The notes beneath the pieces were generated by a model. That model did no database searches. It had not been told where the DNA came from and saw only the letters and a list, made by a program, of their open reading frames with translations. DNA of 64,000 bases from Rhodocyclaceae bacterium (GTDB lineage Bacteria > Pseudomonadota > Gammaproteobacteria > Burkholderiales > Rhodocyclaceae): the NCBI GenBank assembly GCA_013791905.1, contig VMSX01000020.1, positions 1 through 64,000 on the forward strand, read 5' to 3'. The translations under genes were made by a program, and so were the position numbers. Each line of letters opens with the position of its first letter. The stretch's first letter is position 1. This document shows, piece after piece, positions 18,890 through 27,777 of the stretch.

Positions 18890-19885
18890 TTAGAGTCCGT
18901 TGGGTTGATAAAGCACCACACGACTTCCCGAATCCTCGAAGTCGAATGGCACATGAATCAGCTTGTTCAACCGCTCGCGAATCGCGGCATGCCGTTCAGG
19001 CTTGGCAAAAATCAAGAGAAACCCGCCACCGCCGGCTCCCAAAATCTTTCCGCCAATCGCACCGGCATCCATTGCAGCCTGGTAGATACTGTCAATTTCT
19101 GGCGTTGACACACGATCGGAAAGGCTGCGCTTGTATTGCCAACTGGCATCGATCAATTTGCCAAACGATTCGATAGGCTCGCTCACGTCCTGAAGAATCG
19201 CGATGGCTTCATCAACCATGGCCCGCATGAGTTTCAATTCCTTTTCACGCTTCTGGAGGTTGTCGATCTTCGACTTCGCTACTTCGGAAGCGATCCGAGA
19301 AAAACCAGTGAAACAAAGCATCAAGTGGTCACGCAGCTCCTCGCGCCGATGTCCCGGAAGAATGACGGGGGCAACATCGAAGGAATCGTTGCGGTGAAAC
19401 TCGATGCGGTTGAAACCTCCAAACGCTGCAGAGACCTGATCCTGCGAGCCCACATTTTCGCCAATGATGTTTTGCTCGACATGAATGGCATCGCGAGCAA
19501 GACCGTCTTTGTTAGCCATTTGCCCATTCAAGCCCTGCAACGCATGCAATAGACCCACTGTAAATGATGAGCTCGAACCCAAGCCGGAACGTGCAGGCAA
19601 ATCACCATCGTGGTGAATTTCCATCCCCTCTTCCACCTTTGCCCAATTCAGAACAGCGCGGACGGCAGGGTGCTGAATCTCGTCGTTATGCTTTACGTTC
19701 TCGATATGGGAATAAACGATGCGGTGCTTGTGCTCAAAGAATGGAGGCAGCCGGCGGCAAGTGATGTAGCAATACTTGTCGATGGTCGTAGCGAGAACAG
19801 CGCCGCCATGTTCCCGAAACCAACCGGGATAGTCAGTGCCACCGCCGAAGAAGGAAATTCTGAAAGGAGTACGCGTGATAATCAT
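18890..19885 (-). CDS. hddA: GHMP-family heptose 7-phosphate kinase
   Basis: 331 aa from the ATG at 19885 (MIITRTPFRISFFGGGTDYP). GHMP signatures: GDLPARSGLGSSSSFTVGLL (ATP loop) and IGGKILGAGGGGFLLIFA (C-terminal motif). The N-terminus is that of D-glycero-D-manno-heptose 7-phosphate kinases, which phosphorylate C1 to the alpha-1,7-bisphosphate. The GmhB phosphatase that should follow is not in the window and may be chromosomal. Confidence 0.9.
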   Translation of the reverse strand: MIITRTPFRISFFGGGTDYPGWFREHGGAVLATTIDKYCYITCRRLPPFFEHKHRIVYSHIENVKHNDEIQHPAVRAVLNWAKVEEGMEIHHDGDLPARSGLGSSSSFTVGLLHALQGLNGQMANKDGLARDAIHVEQNIIGENVGSQDQVSAAFGGFNRIEFHRNDSFDVAPVILPGHRREELRDHLMLCFTGFSRIASEVAKSKIDNLQKREKELKLMRAMVDEAIAILQDVSEPIESFGKLIDASWQYKRSLSDRVSTPEIDSIYQAAMDAGAIGGKILGAGGGGFLLIFAKPERHAAIRERLNKLIHVPFDFEDSGSRVVLYQPNGL

Positions 19886-19892
19886 GACTTTG

Positions 19893-21419
19893 TCAGCCCC
19901 CCAGCAACTTACGTTTGAGCGGGATCCTAGCCATGTCTTCCACGTTCGTTCTCTCCTGCTCTCCGAACCGTTGCTCGACAAGCTTTAGGTAGGCGGGATT
20001 AGTGAAATATTTCTGCCAGGCATCGTCCCGGAACTTCAGGACCTCAGCCGCACTAAGATATTTGGTGGGGAGCGGTTGGCTTTCGTATGAAAGAAATGCG
20101 TACCCCTCGTATGAGTCAGGTAGCGCCCAGCCATTCTTCTTGGCGGTGTAGTACATAGGACTGCCTGGCAATGCCTGACAGGGGTACATGTTTGCCATTT
20201 CGGTATTCAACTCCAACGCAAGGTCCAGCGTTTCTTGCATTGTTTCCCGCGTATCTTCCGGGAATCCGAAGATGTAGTTGCTGATTATGTTGATGTCGGC
20301 ATCGTTGATGGTCTTGCAGACATCCCGGATATTGACTTCCTTGAACGAGCCTTTTGAAACCTCCTGGCGCACCAGTTGATTTCCTGCCTCGACACCAAGT
20401 GCAAGCCAATTCACGCCGGCACGCTTGAAGAGTTCAAGTGCGTCCCGCCGCACTGTATCCACGCGGGAATACGTCCACATATTGAAACCGAAATCCTGAT
20501 CGATCGCTTGCTGAAGAACCGGGATGTAATACTTGCGGTTCAGGAAGAACATCTCATCGCTGATTCGGAGTGTTTTGACACCGAGATCAGCGAGCTTTCT
20601 CATTTCCCTGCCTACCCAGGCTGGGCTCCAGAAACGCATCCCCTTGGAATCCGCCGCGTTAACGCCATCACTGCTATCAACACGATTCACGATGTTGATC
20701 ATGCAGAAGTCACAGCCGAACGAACACCCAAGAGATGTGTAGATGGCCGCAAAAGGTGTTCGCTTTTCGTGACTGAATTCGGCGTGCCAGAAATGTGCGC
20801 GATAGAGATCAAGGGGCTTTTCACGATAGGGAAGTAGATCCCAGGCATAGCCCGGGAGATCTTCATCCATCCGGTCCTGTGGTACGACTGCTTGAGGGGA
20901 ATTTATCGTGGGAATTGGGAAACCCGCCGGCCCGCGTTTTTTGTAGCCAATGCCCTTGACGTTAGACAAGTCGTCTGCGAGGTTCCCCTTCAAAAGGTTA
21001 TGCAGTGCATAAACACCTTCGTTAAGCAGTACGATATCGACACAATCGTGTGACAGCACCTCCATCGGCAGAGCACTGGTATGCGAACCGACAAAGCAAA
21101 CCTTGGTATTCAGTTGCGCATCTTTGATCGCTTTGGCAAGCGCCAAGGCACCAATCATGCTGGTTGTTCCTGAATTGGGATTCTGTCCATAGACAACCAG
21201 TACGACTAGCCGTGGCTTGAGCGTCTCGATCCGAACCAAAGATTGGTCAAGCGTCAGCCTTTCAGCATCGCAATCAAGGATGCCAACCCCAAATCCTTTG
21301 GATCGACAGGACTCCGCGAGCAACAGCGCCCATGTGGGTGGCTCGATGGCCGAGTAGACTTTGGCTAGCCCCTGGTAGGCTTGTACCGACGAGTCCGGGT
21401 TAACGAACAATGCATCCAT
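19893..21419 (-). CDS. B12-binding radical SAM enzyme
   Basis: 508 aa. An N-terminal cobalamin-binding-like region (to about residue 140, with FVGSHTSALPME) precedes a radical SAM core with the cluster motif TSLGCSFGCDFCMI (C-x3-C-x2-C). Later parts (NWLALGVEAGNQ, SNYIFGFPEDTRE) are typical of this class. Known relatives perform C-methylations, epimerisations or other radical chemistry on unactivated carbons, including sugars. It is the first gene of the visible operon; upstream lies the low-quality tract. The exact reaction is unknown. Confidence 0.85.
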   Translation of the reverse strand: MDALFVNPDSSVQAYQGLAKVYSAIEPPTWALLLAESCRSKGFGVGILDCDAERLTLDQSLVRIETLKPRLVVLVVYGQNPNSGTTSMIGALALAKAIKDAQLNTKVCFVGSHTSALPMEVLSHDCVDIVLLNEGVYALHNLLKGNLADDLSNVKGIGYKKRGPAGFPIPTINSPQAVVPQDRMDEDLPGYAWDLLPYREKPLDLYRAHFWHAEFSHEKRTPFAAIYTSLGCSFGCDFCMINIVNRVDSSDGVNAADSKGMRFWSPAWVGREMRKLADLGVKTLRISDEMFFLNRKYYIPVLQQAIDQDFGFNMWTYSRVDTVRRDALELFKRAGVNWLALGVEAGNQLVRQEVSKGSFKEVNIRDVCKTINDADINIISNYIFGFPEDTRETMQETLDLALELNTEMANMYPCQALPGSPMYYTAKKNGWALPDSYEGYAFLSYESQPLPTKYLSAAEVLKFRDDAWQKYFTNPAYLKLVEQRFGEQERTNVEDMARIPLKRKLLGG

Positions 21420-21559
21420 GGGGATTCAATTACTCCAAGTACGGATGCGGCCGTTAAGCGAGAGTGGTTTCGATGCAAACACATCGAGGCGCAGGAAACC
21501 GTCTGGAGCATCAATGAACCAATGCCCTACTCGCCCAAGCGAATCCACTACAGAAATCG

Positions 21560-21786
21560 AAAACTCACCAACCCAATCCACCAACCCACCTCCACCAATA
21601 AAAACCCCCGGCAGAACCCGCCAAAGACCTTCTGGCAAGCTTAACTGCGGGGGGGGGGGGGGGGGGAAAGCCCCCCTGTTTTCCCAACCCCCCCACCCCC
21701 CCCCCCCCCCCCACCAGAAAACCCCCCGCGGAGACCCCCAAAAGAACCTTTGGCAAATTTAAAGGGGGGGGGGGGGGGGGGGGGTA
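21560..21786. repeat. Homopolymer-rich degenerate tandem copy, probable artefact
   Basis: Two G runs (about 21649-21666 and 21765-21784) and a long C run (about 21698-21712) lie here. The segment around 21683-21784 reads as a corrupted second copy of about 21565-21666: both have an A/C-rich stretch, then CCAAAGACCTTCTGGCAAG-like sequence, then a G run, but the second copy has many positions turned into C or G. That pattern suits low-quality consensus or a false join. No gene is supported here; the 21418-21762 open frame only translates the artefact. Confidence 0.7.
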
Positions 21787-21840
21787 AAGCCGCCTAGTTT
21801 CGCAACTGCCTCACACCCCGGCTATGTTCCATTATTTAGC

Positions 21841-21861
21841 CTGTGATTCTATCACTTACAG
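21841..21861. promoter_or_regulatory. Short palindrome downstream of the DUF4400 gene
   Basis: GTGAT-tct-ATCAC (21843-21855) is a perfect inverted repeat, with outer CTGT and ACAG arms. It lies where the next minus-strand conjugation gene would be expected to start, and a 12-codon open frame beginning at about 21830 follows it on that strand. It could be an operator; nothing else supports it. The rest of 21787-21968 holds no recognisable gene. Confidence 0.3.
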
Positions 21862-21968
21862 TACGCTTGCATGCAGCAAAACTGCGCCTATCACTATCGG
21901 CATAGGCTGGAACAGGTCAGGCAAGTGCCTTGTCAATGGCGTCGATGGTCGTTACCTCTCGTGCGTGG

Positions 21969-22583
21969 TCACAGCCGCTTCTGCAAATTACTCACCCACA
22001 ACCAAAGCGAGTAAGCCAGCGAAACTGTCAGGAATGGAGCAATCAAAGCTGGGACAGGAACCGGTACAAGCAACCATCCGGCCAATCCAATGATGACGAT
22101 CCACGTCACCCGGATTCCCAGCTTGTGGCGAATGGGGCTTTGCGCCACGAACGAGTACTTCCGGATTTCCCGCATGTAGTGCCCATCCAGATAGGCAACG
22201 ATCACTAACGGAATCCCCGGCAGCAGCCATCCCGACAAGATATTCAGCCGATAAGACACCAGTCCCAGCCACAGCCAGGTGGCTTCGATCCGTGATCTTG
22301 TCCATTGGCTGAAGCCCTGATTGCCTAGCGGGCCATCCCCCATCGCATCGGCATCCTGGAGAAAAGCCCTGAAATCACGGGACATTGACTGCTGAAGTTG
22401 CCCCATGGACTCCGCAAACATCCGTTGCTCACCCTCCCCGGCCAACGCATGCACTTCGGCTCGTTCATGCATCCAAGCGGCACGAATGGTGGCAGGCGGA
22501 ATAAAGACCCACGTCGCCACCACCAGGATGAAAACCCCAAGCGCTACGACCATTCCTAGCCCTGAATCGTTCGGCCGGCTCAT
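21969..22583 (-). CDS. DUF4400-type ICE membrane protein
   Basis: 204 aa with an N-terminal membrane span (MVVALGVFILVVATWVFIPP) and further spans near the middle and C-terminus. YLDGHYMREIRKYSFVAQSP is the recognisable core of DUF4400 proteins of integrating conjugative elements. It overlaps the TraD stop by ATGA, the same order as in SXT/TOL-type elements (traD then a DUF4400 gene). In those elements pilus-assembly genes come next; here they are missing. Confidence 0.8.
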   Translation of the reverse strand: MSRPNDSGLGMVVALGVFILVVATWVFIPPATIRAAWMHERAEVHALAGEGEQRMFAESMGQLQQSMSRDFRAFLQDADAMGDGPLGNQGFSQWTRSRIEATWLWLGLVSYRLNILSGWLLPGIPLVIVAYLDGHYMREIRKYSFVAQSPIRHKLGIRVTWIVIIGLAGWLLVPVPVPALIAPFLTVSLAYSLWLWVSNLQKRL

Positions 22584-24403
22584 TGCTGCTCAGTCACCAA
22601 AATAGGGATACGCCCCTTGAGCGTTCGACCACCGGAGAGTCGCGCGATGAAATGCAACGGCGGCAATTCGCCCAACATGGCCGCGGGAAATAGCTCCGCC
22701 TCCTCCTCAAGAATTTGTTCCTGATAGGAGGCGCTGTATTCGTCGTGAATGTGCGTATCTACATTGTGCCCATAGCGAAGCGCCATTGACCGCACCTTGG
22801 TTTGCGGCATGCCTTCGGCGATGTATTTCTGAGTCTCGGAATCAAGCACACGCAAGGCAATTTTGTTGTTGGTGTTGGCCAGAACCTGTCGTGCCTTGTT
22901 CTCATCGCCCAGTCGGCTCGCGAAGTCGGCAAAAGTCTGCGTTGCGATCGTCACCCGGAAATCCGCGCCGCCGCCTTTGTTCATCAGTTGGATGGCAGGT
23001 TGGTTCAAGACCTCGGCGGCCTCGTCGATAAACAGATTTACCGGCGTCAAGGTCTGGATGCCGTAGTTGTAGCGATCGCCCGCCACAGCCGCCAGATCGG
23101 CAAGCATGATGGATCCGATGGCGCTCCCCACTGTCGAGTCGGCAAGTGAATCCAGTCCGATATAGACCACCTTGTTACCGCGAATGACCTTCGACATGTC
23201 GGTCACCAAGCGCTCATGGCCGGGATCAAAGTCGGGCGACAGCAACTCTTGCAGCGGATCACTGGTCAACATCGACAGAATGGGAATCAGGGAGGCGATC
23301 ATCTTCTGGAAGTGATCGCGGTTATGCTCGAAGGTCGAGATCAAGCCATCCAGATCGACCGACTGCGCCTCGTTGATCGCCACCTCCTGATAGAACGCGA
23401 TATAGGCCTGCAGGTGTCGATCCTTGTACTTCCTGAGATAGGAGGCCACCCGCGATTCCCAGTCCCGCACATTGCGAGTGAAGTGAATCTTGAGGGCCTG
23501 TTGGAGTAGGCTTTCCGGACCACCCTCGACATAACGGCGCATCTGAACCAGGTTGGGGCGATTGCCGGTCGCAATCATGCCGTTGGTGATGTCATTCAGC
23601 ACCTTCCAGCCGAAGGCCGTAAACGGATCGGCACCGGTTTCCGAAGGTATCAAGGCCGCTACCCGACTGGCCAATTCAGTCTTGCGGTTCCAGTTCCGCA
23701 AGGGATCGATACAGGCAGAACGATCCGGATGCGCCGGATGGAAATAGACGAATCGATCCCCTTCCCCGGTAGCTTCGCAGACGGCACGGGCGTTTTGGGC
23801 AAGGCCGTGATCCCCCTTGGGATCGATGATGATGACCGTTTCCCCTCTAAATATCGCCTGAGCAATCAACACATCGAACAGGCGCGTCTTGCCCACGCGC
23901 GTGCTGCCAACGATCAGGGTATGCCCCACCAGGTTGGCCACTTCGGAAAACAAATCGGTTTCAGCCGCCAGTCCATGCACCCAGTAGGCACCTTCATGAT
24001 GCTGTGCCACACGGCCAATCGTGCGCACCACGCCCATGGACATCAGCGTATGGAGTTTGGTGGCCTCAATGTCCGACCAGGGGAATCCCCGTCCCAGCCA
24101 GTATTGCTTGGCCGCCTCCGCTTTGCGAGCTAATACCTTCAATGCATCGAGGGTGATGAACTCCTTGCCAAAGTACTCCAGCCGTTTGTCGACCACCATC
24201 CGCCGATAAGCCTGAACACCCCGAATCGCACCGCCGATGGCGCAACCAATGGCCAGCATTGCGCCAAAGCCGCGAAACACAGGCGCCCAGTAGGAAATCA
24301 AAAGGATGAGCAGCGCGCCAGTCGACCAGATCAACACCATGCGTGCCTCGAAGTTCGGCCGCCATGGAACTTCGAATTCATACGGTGACGACGAGCGAGA
24401 CAT
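22580..24403 (-). CDS. traD: Conjugative coupling protein TraD, SXT/TOL type
   Basis: 607 aa. Two membrane spans near residues 25-60 are followed by a VirD4/TraD motor domain: Walker A LIVGSTRVGKTRLFD (about residue 160) and Walker B LFIDEAAEVLNQPA, then IATQTFADFASRLGD. It is an inner-membrane hexameric ATPase that delivers the relaxase-DNA complex to the mating channel. No relaxase gene is visible upstream, which is unusual for this gene order. Confidence 0.92.
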   Translation of the reverse strand: MSRSSSPYEFEVPWRPNFEARMVLIWSTGALLILLISYWAPVFRGFGAMLAIGCAIGGAIRGVQAYRRMVVDKRLEYFGKEFITLDALKVLARKAEAAKQYWLGRGFPWSDIEATKLHTLMSMGVVRTIGRVAQHHEGAYWVHGLAAETDLFSEVANLVGHTLIVGSTRVGKTRLFDVLIAQAIFRGETVIIIDPKGDHGLAQNARAVCEATGEGDRFVYFHPAHPDRSACIDPLRNWNRKTELASRVAALIPSETGADPFTAFGWKVLNDITNGMIATGNRPNLVQMRRYVEGGPESLLQQALKIHFTRNVRDWESRVASYLRKYKDRHLQAYIAFYQEVAINEAQSVDLDGLISTFEHNRDHFQKMIASLIPILSMLTSDPLQELLSPDFDPGHERLVTDMSKVIRGNKVVYIGLDSLADSTVGSAIGSIMLADLAAVAGDRYNYGIQTLTPVNLFIDEAAEVLNQPAIQLMNKGGGADFRVTIATQTFADFASRLGDENKARQVLANTNNKIALRVLDSETQKYIAEGMPQTKVRSMALRYGHNVDTHIHDEYSASYQEQILEEEAELFPAAMLGELPPLHFIARLSGGRTLKGRIPILVTEQQ

Positions 24404-24422
24404 CTAGTCGCCTGATTCAGAT

Positions 24423-24839
24423 CTAGCGCACAGTTCCCGCACCGTCACGTGCGCCCTGCGAAATCAGATGCATCAGCGCAACCCCGGACCAGATGGCGAC
24501 CGGCCACTCCATGACCGGTACCCAACTGGCGATGATCAATCCAAACTGGATCACAATCGAAAGCAAGGCCAACGCAGCGGCCAGACGCCGGTTGATGCGC
24601 CCGCCAGGACTGGCCATCCAGAGCAGGATAGCCATCCAAGTGAGCGTGACGCCAATGGCAACCGTAATCGACCGACTGCGGACCCATTGCTCGGCCACAC
24701 CACCAACCAGGACCAGTAGCAGCAGTGCGCCAAGAAACCCCTTATCGTCCGGCATCGCTTTCCAATCCCCACGCAAGCGGAGAAACTGCCAGCCATGCAA
24801 GGCCAGTGACGCCAGCAACCCATGATTTCGAACGTTCAT
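24423..24839 (-). CDS. Small ICE membrane protein
   Basis: 138 aa from the ATG at 24839 (MNVRNHGLLASLALHG). At least four hydrophobic spans (LLLLVLVGGVAEQWV, ITVAIGVTLTWMAILLWMA, LALLSIVIQFGLIIASW, WSGVALMHLI). It lies 19 bases before traD in the same operon, so a role in transfer is likely, but no named family is recognised with certainty. Confidence 0.6.
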   Translation of the reverse strand: MNVRNHGLLASLALHGWQFLRLRGDWKAMPDDKGFLGALLLLVLVGGVAEQWVRSRSITVAIGVTLTWMAILLWMASPGGRINRRLAAALALLSIVIQFGLIIASWVPVMEWPVAIWSGVALMHLISQGARDGAGTVR

Positions 24840-24992
24840 TTCACTTCGCTCCAAGAATTCGTATGCCCCGTAACGTGGGGTACCCGATGCAATCAGTTCC
24901 GGTGGAGGCACCATTCACGCGTGCGCCGAGACCTCGCATTGCCGGTGTTGTTGCGCGACACCGCCGGCTGGCCGCGAAAGGTTGATGATCGA

Positions 24993-25379
24993 CTATCCAC
25001 AGGGATCGGACACCTTCTGCAATCCATCTTACGGATTTCACGAAAAATGCAACTTCGAAATCCGCCCTTTATGGACGCATTTCGGTCGCCACTTACCCAC
25101 AGACCCCGTACGAACTGAAGAGTTATCCACGTGAAATCTGTCCCACGATGTCATCAACCGTCATCGCTTTCCCAGCTTGGGGTTCGAGGCAGAGCCCTCT
25201 GCTGCCCCATGTGACATCTGTCCCGCCCCCATGTGACATCTGTCTCAGAATCACGTGACATCTGTCCCGGACATCTCCCGGAATCCCAATGCCGGCAAGG
25301 CTTTTAGCCAGTCCACAAGTAGTTCATGTATTTTTCCAAGTAGGAGCAAGTAGTTTGCTCCGATCCTTTTTGTGGATAA
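24993..25379. other. Candidate replication origin: iteron-like repeats and DnaA-box-like sites
   Basis: Three copies of CATGTGACATCTGTCCC-like sequence start at 25208, 25230 and 25252, an exact 22-bp period; a fourth, less close copy starts at 25128. DnaA-box-like 9-mers lie at 24993 (CTATCCACA), 25093 (TTACCCACA) and 25123 (TTATCCACG), and a perfect box lies in reverse at 25371-25379 (TGTGGATAA). A plasmid-type RepA is encoded 1.3 kb away (26655-27560). Alternative: the repeats could be the multiple terminal repeats of a lost insertion sequence. No gene is supported in 24840-25465. Confidence 0.45.
25057..25083. repeat. Dispersed palindrome, copy 1
   Basis: GAAATCCGCCC-tttat-GGACGCATTTC: one of six copies of an imperfect palindrome scattered through the element. 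It lies between the divergent traD operon and the AbiE-type pair. An extra inverted repeat (CGGATTTC at 25033-25040 with GAAATCCG at 25057-25064) overlaps it. Confidence 0.75.
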
Positions 25380-25465
25380 ACCAGCCAAGAAGGCGCTCTC
25401 TGAAAAATCGGGTAGGCAGAAAATCCTGCACGACACACCATCCCCATTGGGGATATACTTGAAGC

Positions 25466-25912
25466 ATGAATCAGCAAGACCTACTCCGCCAAGCCATGAT
25501 CCGCTCCGGTCAGACACGCGCTCAACTGTCAGCCGAGTTGGGGGTATCCGCACGCACGCTGGATAAATGGCTGTTGCCCGAGACTTCCGGTGATTTTCGT
25601 AGGATGCCGGAAACCGCCTTGCGCTTGCTGGCGGCGCAGCATGGCGTGCGCAAGTCCGATGGCCTGTCGATGCCCTACGACTGGTCCAATCCGGGCATGC
25701 CCGATGAAACTCTGGTCGTTTCCGTTCTGCGCCGGGCGAGCTTTCCTGATCTCGTACGCGTCTGCGCGGATTTCGGCGTGGCGTTCGTCCGTTCACGAGT
25801 GGAGGCCACGCTGGATCGGGTCCCTGCGGCTGAGCGCAACATGCTCAGCCGCATCCTCAAGCGCATGCTGCGCAGCATTGAAATCGCCCTTGCCGAAAAA
25901 TCTACAGCATGA
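25466..25912 (+). CDS. HTH protein, probable AbiE-type antitoxin
   Basis: 148 aa. Residues about 10-40 (TRAQLSAELGVSARTLDKWL) form a helix-turn-helix; the rest is helical without a known catalytic motif. It overlaps the nucleotidyltransferase toxin gene by ATGA, the standard order of antitoxin before toxin. Family knowledge: AbiEi-like proteins repress their own promoter and neutralise AbiEii by a mechanism without direct contact. This one is shorter than classic AbiEi, so the assignment rests mainly on the partner. Confidence 0.65.
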   Translation: MNQQDLLRQAMIRSGQTRAQLSAELGVSARTLDKWLLPETSGDFRRMPETALRLLAAQHGVRKSDGLSMPYDWSNPGMPDETLVVSVLRRASFPDLVRVCADFGVAFVRSRVEATLDRVPAAERNMLSRILKRMLRSIEIALAEKSTA

Positions 25913-26631
25913 TCGAGCTGTGCCGCAACCTGCTCCCGCCCGCAACAGCAGCCGTCATTGACGAACTGGCCGATGAATCAGCGCTTGAGGGGTTCTGCCT
26001 GGTCGGAGGGACTGCGCTAGCGCTTCAGGCCGGGCATCGCCGCAGTCTGGACGTCGATCTCGTGACCTTTGCCACGAAGTTGGACAAGAATGGGCTGTTC
26101 CGCGCCATGCGCGCACGTGGCGCGACCCTGGCGACGCCGCAATCGATGATTTCGACCGCGAAGATCAACGGCATCGACCTGCTCGCCCACGTACAGGATT
26201 ACGTGCTCAACGGCGTCAAGGTACAGTGTTTTGCCGATTCCGCCGGACAACGCCATGCCCAAGGTATCCTGGTGGTGAAGGGCTGGCGTTTCGGGCTGAT
26301 GAACATGCCGCATCTGTTTGCGATGAAAAGTGCGCTGCTTCTCAAACGCTCCCGATCACGCGACTATTTCGATCTGATGTGGTTCTGCCAGCACGGCAAG
26401 ACCCTGGCCGACATCATCGCGGCCGCCCAGGAAGCCGATGACGCACCTGACGTATCCACCGTGGTCGAGCACAAGTTGCTCGGGCTGTTGCCTCTCGATA
26501 CAGAGGATGAAGGACTCGACCCGGTCGATGCCCGAATTTCGGTGGCGGACATCTATCGATTCTTCGAAGAACAGGTACAACAACGGGAAGTTGCCGACGC
26601 CAAACGCATCCTCGCAGAACGGGAGCGTTAA
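25909..26631 (+). CDS. AbiEii/AbiGii-family nucleotidyltransferase toxin
   Basis: 240 aa. FCLVGGTALALQ and RRSLDVDLVTF give the GG[S/T] and DxD signatures of DNA polymerase beta-type nucleotidyltransferases; SRDYFDLMWF is the downstream conserved region of AbiEii proteins. Such toxins stop growth, some by blocking tRNA 3' ends, and act in abortive infection or element maintenance. It forms a two-gene operon with the upstream HTH gene and converges on repA. Confidence 0.85.
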   Translation: MIELCRNLLPPATAAVIDELADESALEGFCLVGGTALALQAGHRRSLDVDLVTFATKLDKNGLFRAMRARGATLATPQSMISTAKINGIDLLAHVQDYVLNGVKVQCFADSAGQRHAQGILVVKGWRFGLMNMPHLFAMKSALLLKRSRSRDYFDLMWFCQHGKTLADIIAAAQEADDAPDVSTVVEHKLLGLLPLDTEDEGLDPVDARISVADIYRFFEEQVQQREVADAKRILAERER

Positions 26632-26654
26632 GTTTCCCCTGAAAGAATCCAGTT

Positions 26655-27560
26655 TCAAAGCCTCGAAAGTCTCGCGTTGCCCGTATGTCGGGTATGCAAT
26701 CGGCTTGCCCCCACGAATAGCCCGTTCTCCTTGGCGGTCACGTTAGCTTCGGGATAGAACAACTGTGCCTCCTTGAGCCGCTGCAGGAATCGTTTCTTGA
26801 AATCGATCAGCCCACGCGGGCTATCGCCATAGTCAGCCCCGAATTGCAGCTTCAGGGAATTCCATGGAATGACCACGCCCGGGCGATTTTTCACACGCAA
26901 CAGAAAGATTCGATAGACCAGCCAGGCGTAGATGTCCATGGCCAGCGGAGACTTCGACAAGGCCCGCAGTACTCGCATATCGATCGGCACCGGCGAATCG
27001 GTAATGTTCTTGAAGAAGGAAGCGGACAACCGCAATGTGCTTTCCCATAGCATTCGGTCATCCGGCCGATGGGGGTCCCACAACACAAACGCCTCATCTG
27101 CAATCGGCATGTTCTTCAACCCGACTCGACCATCGCTTTGATAGCTGATGGAGAGCATCGAAGAGAACAGTCGCAACGATTGGGTGCGCAATCGCTGGCA
27201 GTCTCTTCCGTCCGTGCGCATCCCCAGCTTCCTCAAGAATTCATTCTGACTGCGCCCGAGCCCCAACAGCGGTGACTTGGTTCGCACGGCTTCCGTACAG
27301 ATCCAGGCCAGCAACAGCCGCGGTACCGTTCCGAAGGGCAGTCCGAATTTCGGATTGGCGATGATCGACAGGGAAACCGCGCCGCTGGTGCGCTCGAAGA
27401 ATGGCACACCGGGGTCACTGTGCGGCAGCGTGGTCTGAACCAGCGCCTGGCCAAGAAAACCGAGTGAGTCCCCTTCTCCATCGCCGGCAGTCATGTCTGC
27501 CGCCATACCAATCAGCCGGTCGGTGCGTTTGGGGCGCGCCATGTTCGTCATCGCTGGCAT
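26655..27560 (-). CDS. repA: Plasmid replication initiator, RepA (RPA) family
   Basis: 301 aa. Segments LPFGTVPRLLLAWICTEAVR, LGRSQNEFLRKLGM and SKSPLAMDIYAWLVYRIF match the plasmid RepA family (Pfam RPA). It is an iteron-binding initiator in plasmids; on an ICE it would let the excised circle replicate. The candidate iteron region lies at 25.0-25.4 kb beyond the AbiE pair. An ATG at 27542 (MARPKR) is an alternative start. Confidence 0.82.
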   Translation of the reverse strand: MPAMTNMARPKRTDRLIGMAADMTAGDGEGDSLGFLGQALVQTTLPHSDPGVPFFERTSGAVSLSIIANPKFGLPFGTVPRLLLAWICTEAVRTKSPLLGLGRSQNEFLRKLGMRTDGRDCQRLRTQSLRLFSSMLSISYQSDGRVGLKNMPIADEAFVLWDPHRPDDRMLWESTLRLSASFFKNITDSPVPIDMRVLRALSKSPLAMDIYAWLVYRIFLLRVKNRPGVVIPWNSLKLQFGADYGDSPRGLIDFKKRFLQRLKEAQLFYPEANVTAKENGLFVGASRLHTRHTGNARLSRL

Positions 27561-27676
27561 CCGATCCGGCGAATACCACCGAAGTGACGCTCCGGAGTGT
27601 CCTGATGATTTACGACGAAATGGATATGGTTCGACATGCCCGGACTTTTAGCAGTCCGGTTTGGCGATGGGCGATT

Positions 27677-27703
27677 GAAATCCGCCCTTTACGGGCGCAT
27701 TTC
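27677..27703. repeat. Dispersed palindrome, copy 2
   Basis: GAAATCCGCCC-tttac-GGGCGCATTTC. It lies upstream of repA (minus strand) and downstream of the DUF1874-like gene, so a link to repA expression is possible. Confidence 0.75.
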
Positions 27704-27777
27704 GGCGACCCAGTATTTTCTTGAGCACGATCAATTGACCCGCAATTCACATGGGCAGATAGCCCACGCGAGCAAGG

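Noticed and set aside
21418-21762. Plus-strand open frame across the G/C runs
   Set aside because: It translates homopolymers into runs of Gly and Pro and depends on doubtful sequence.
25251-25796. Minus-strand open frame of 181 codons over the repeats
   Set aside because: It overlaps the HTH antitoxin gene and ends in the 22-bp repeats; arginine-rich without any domain.
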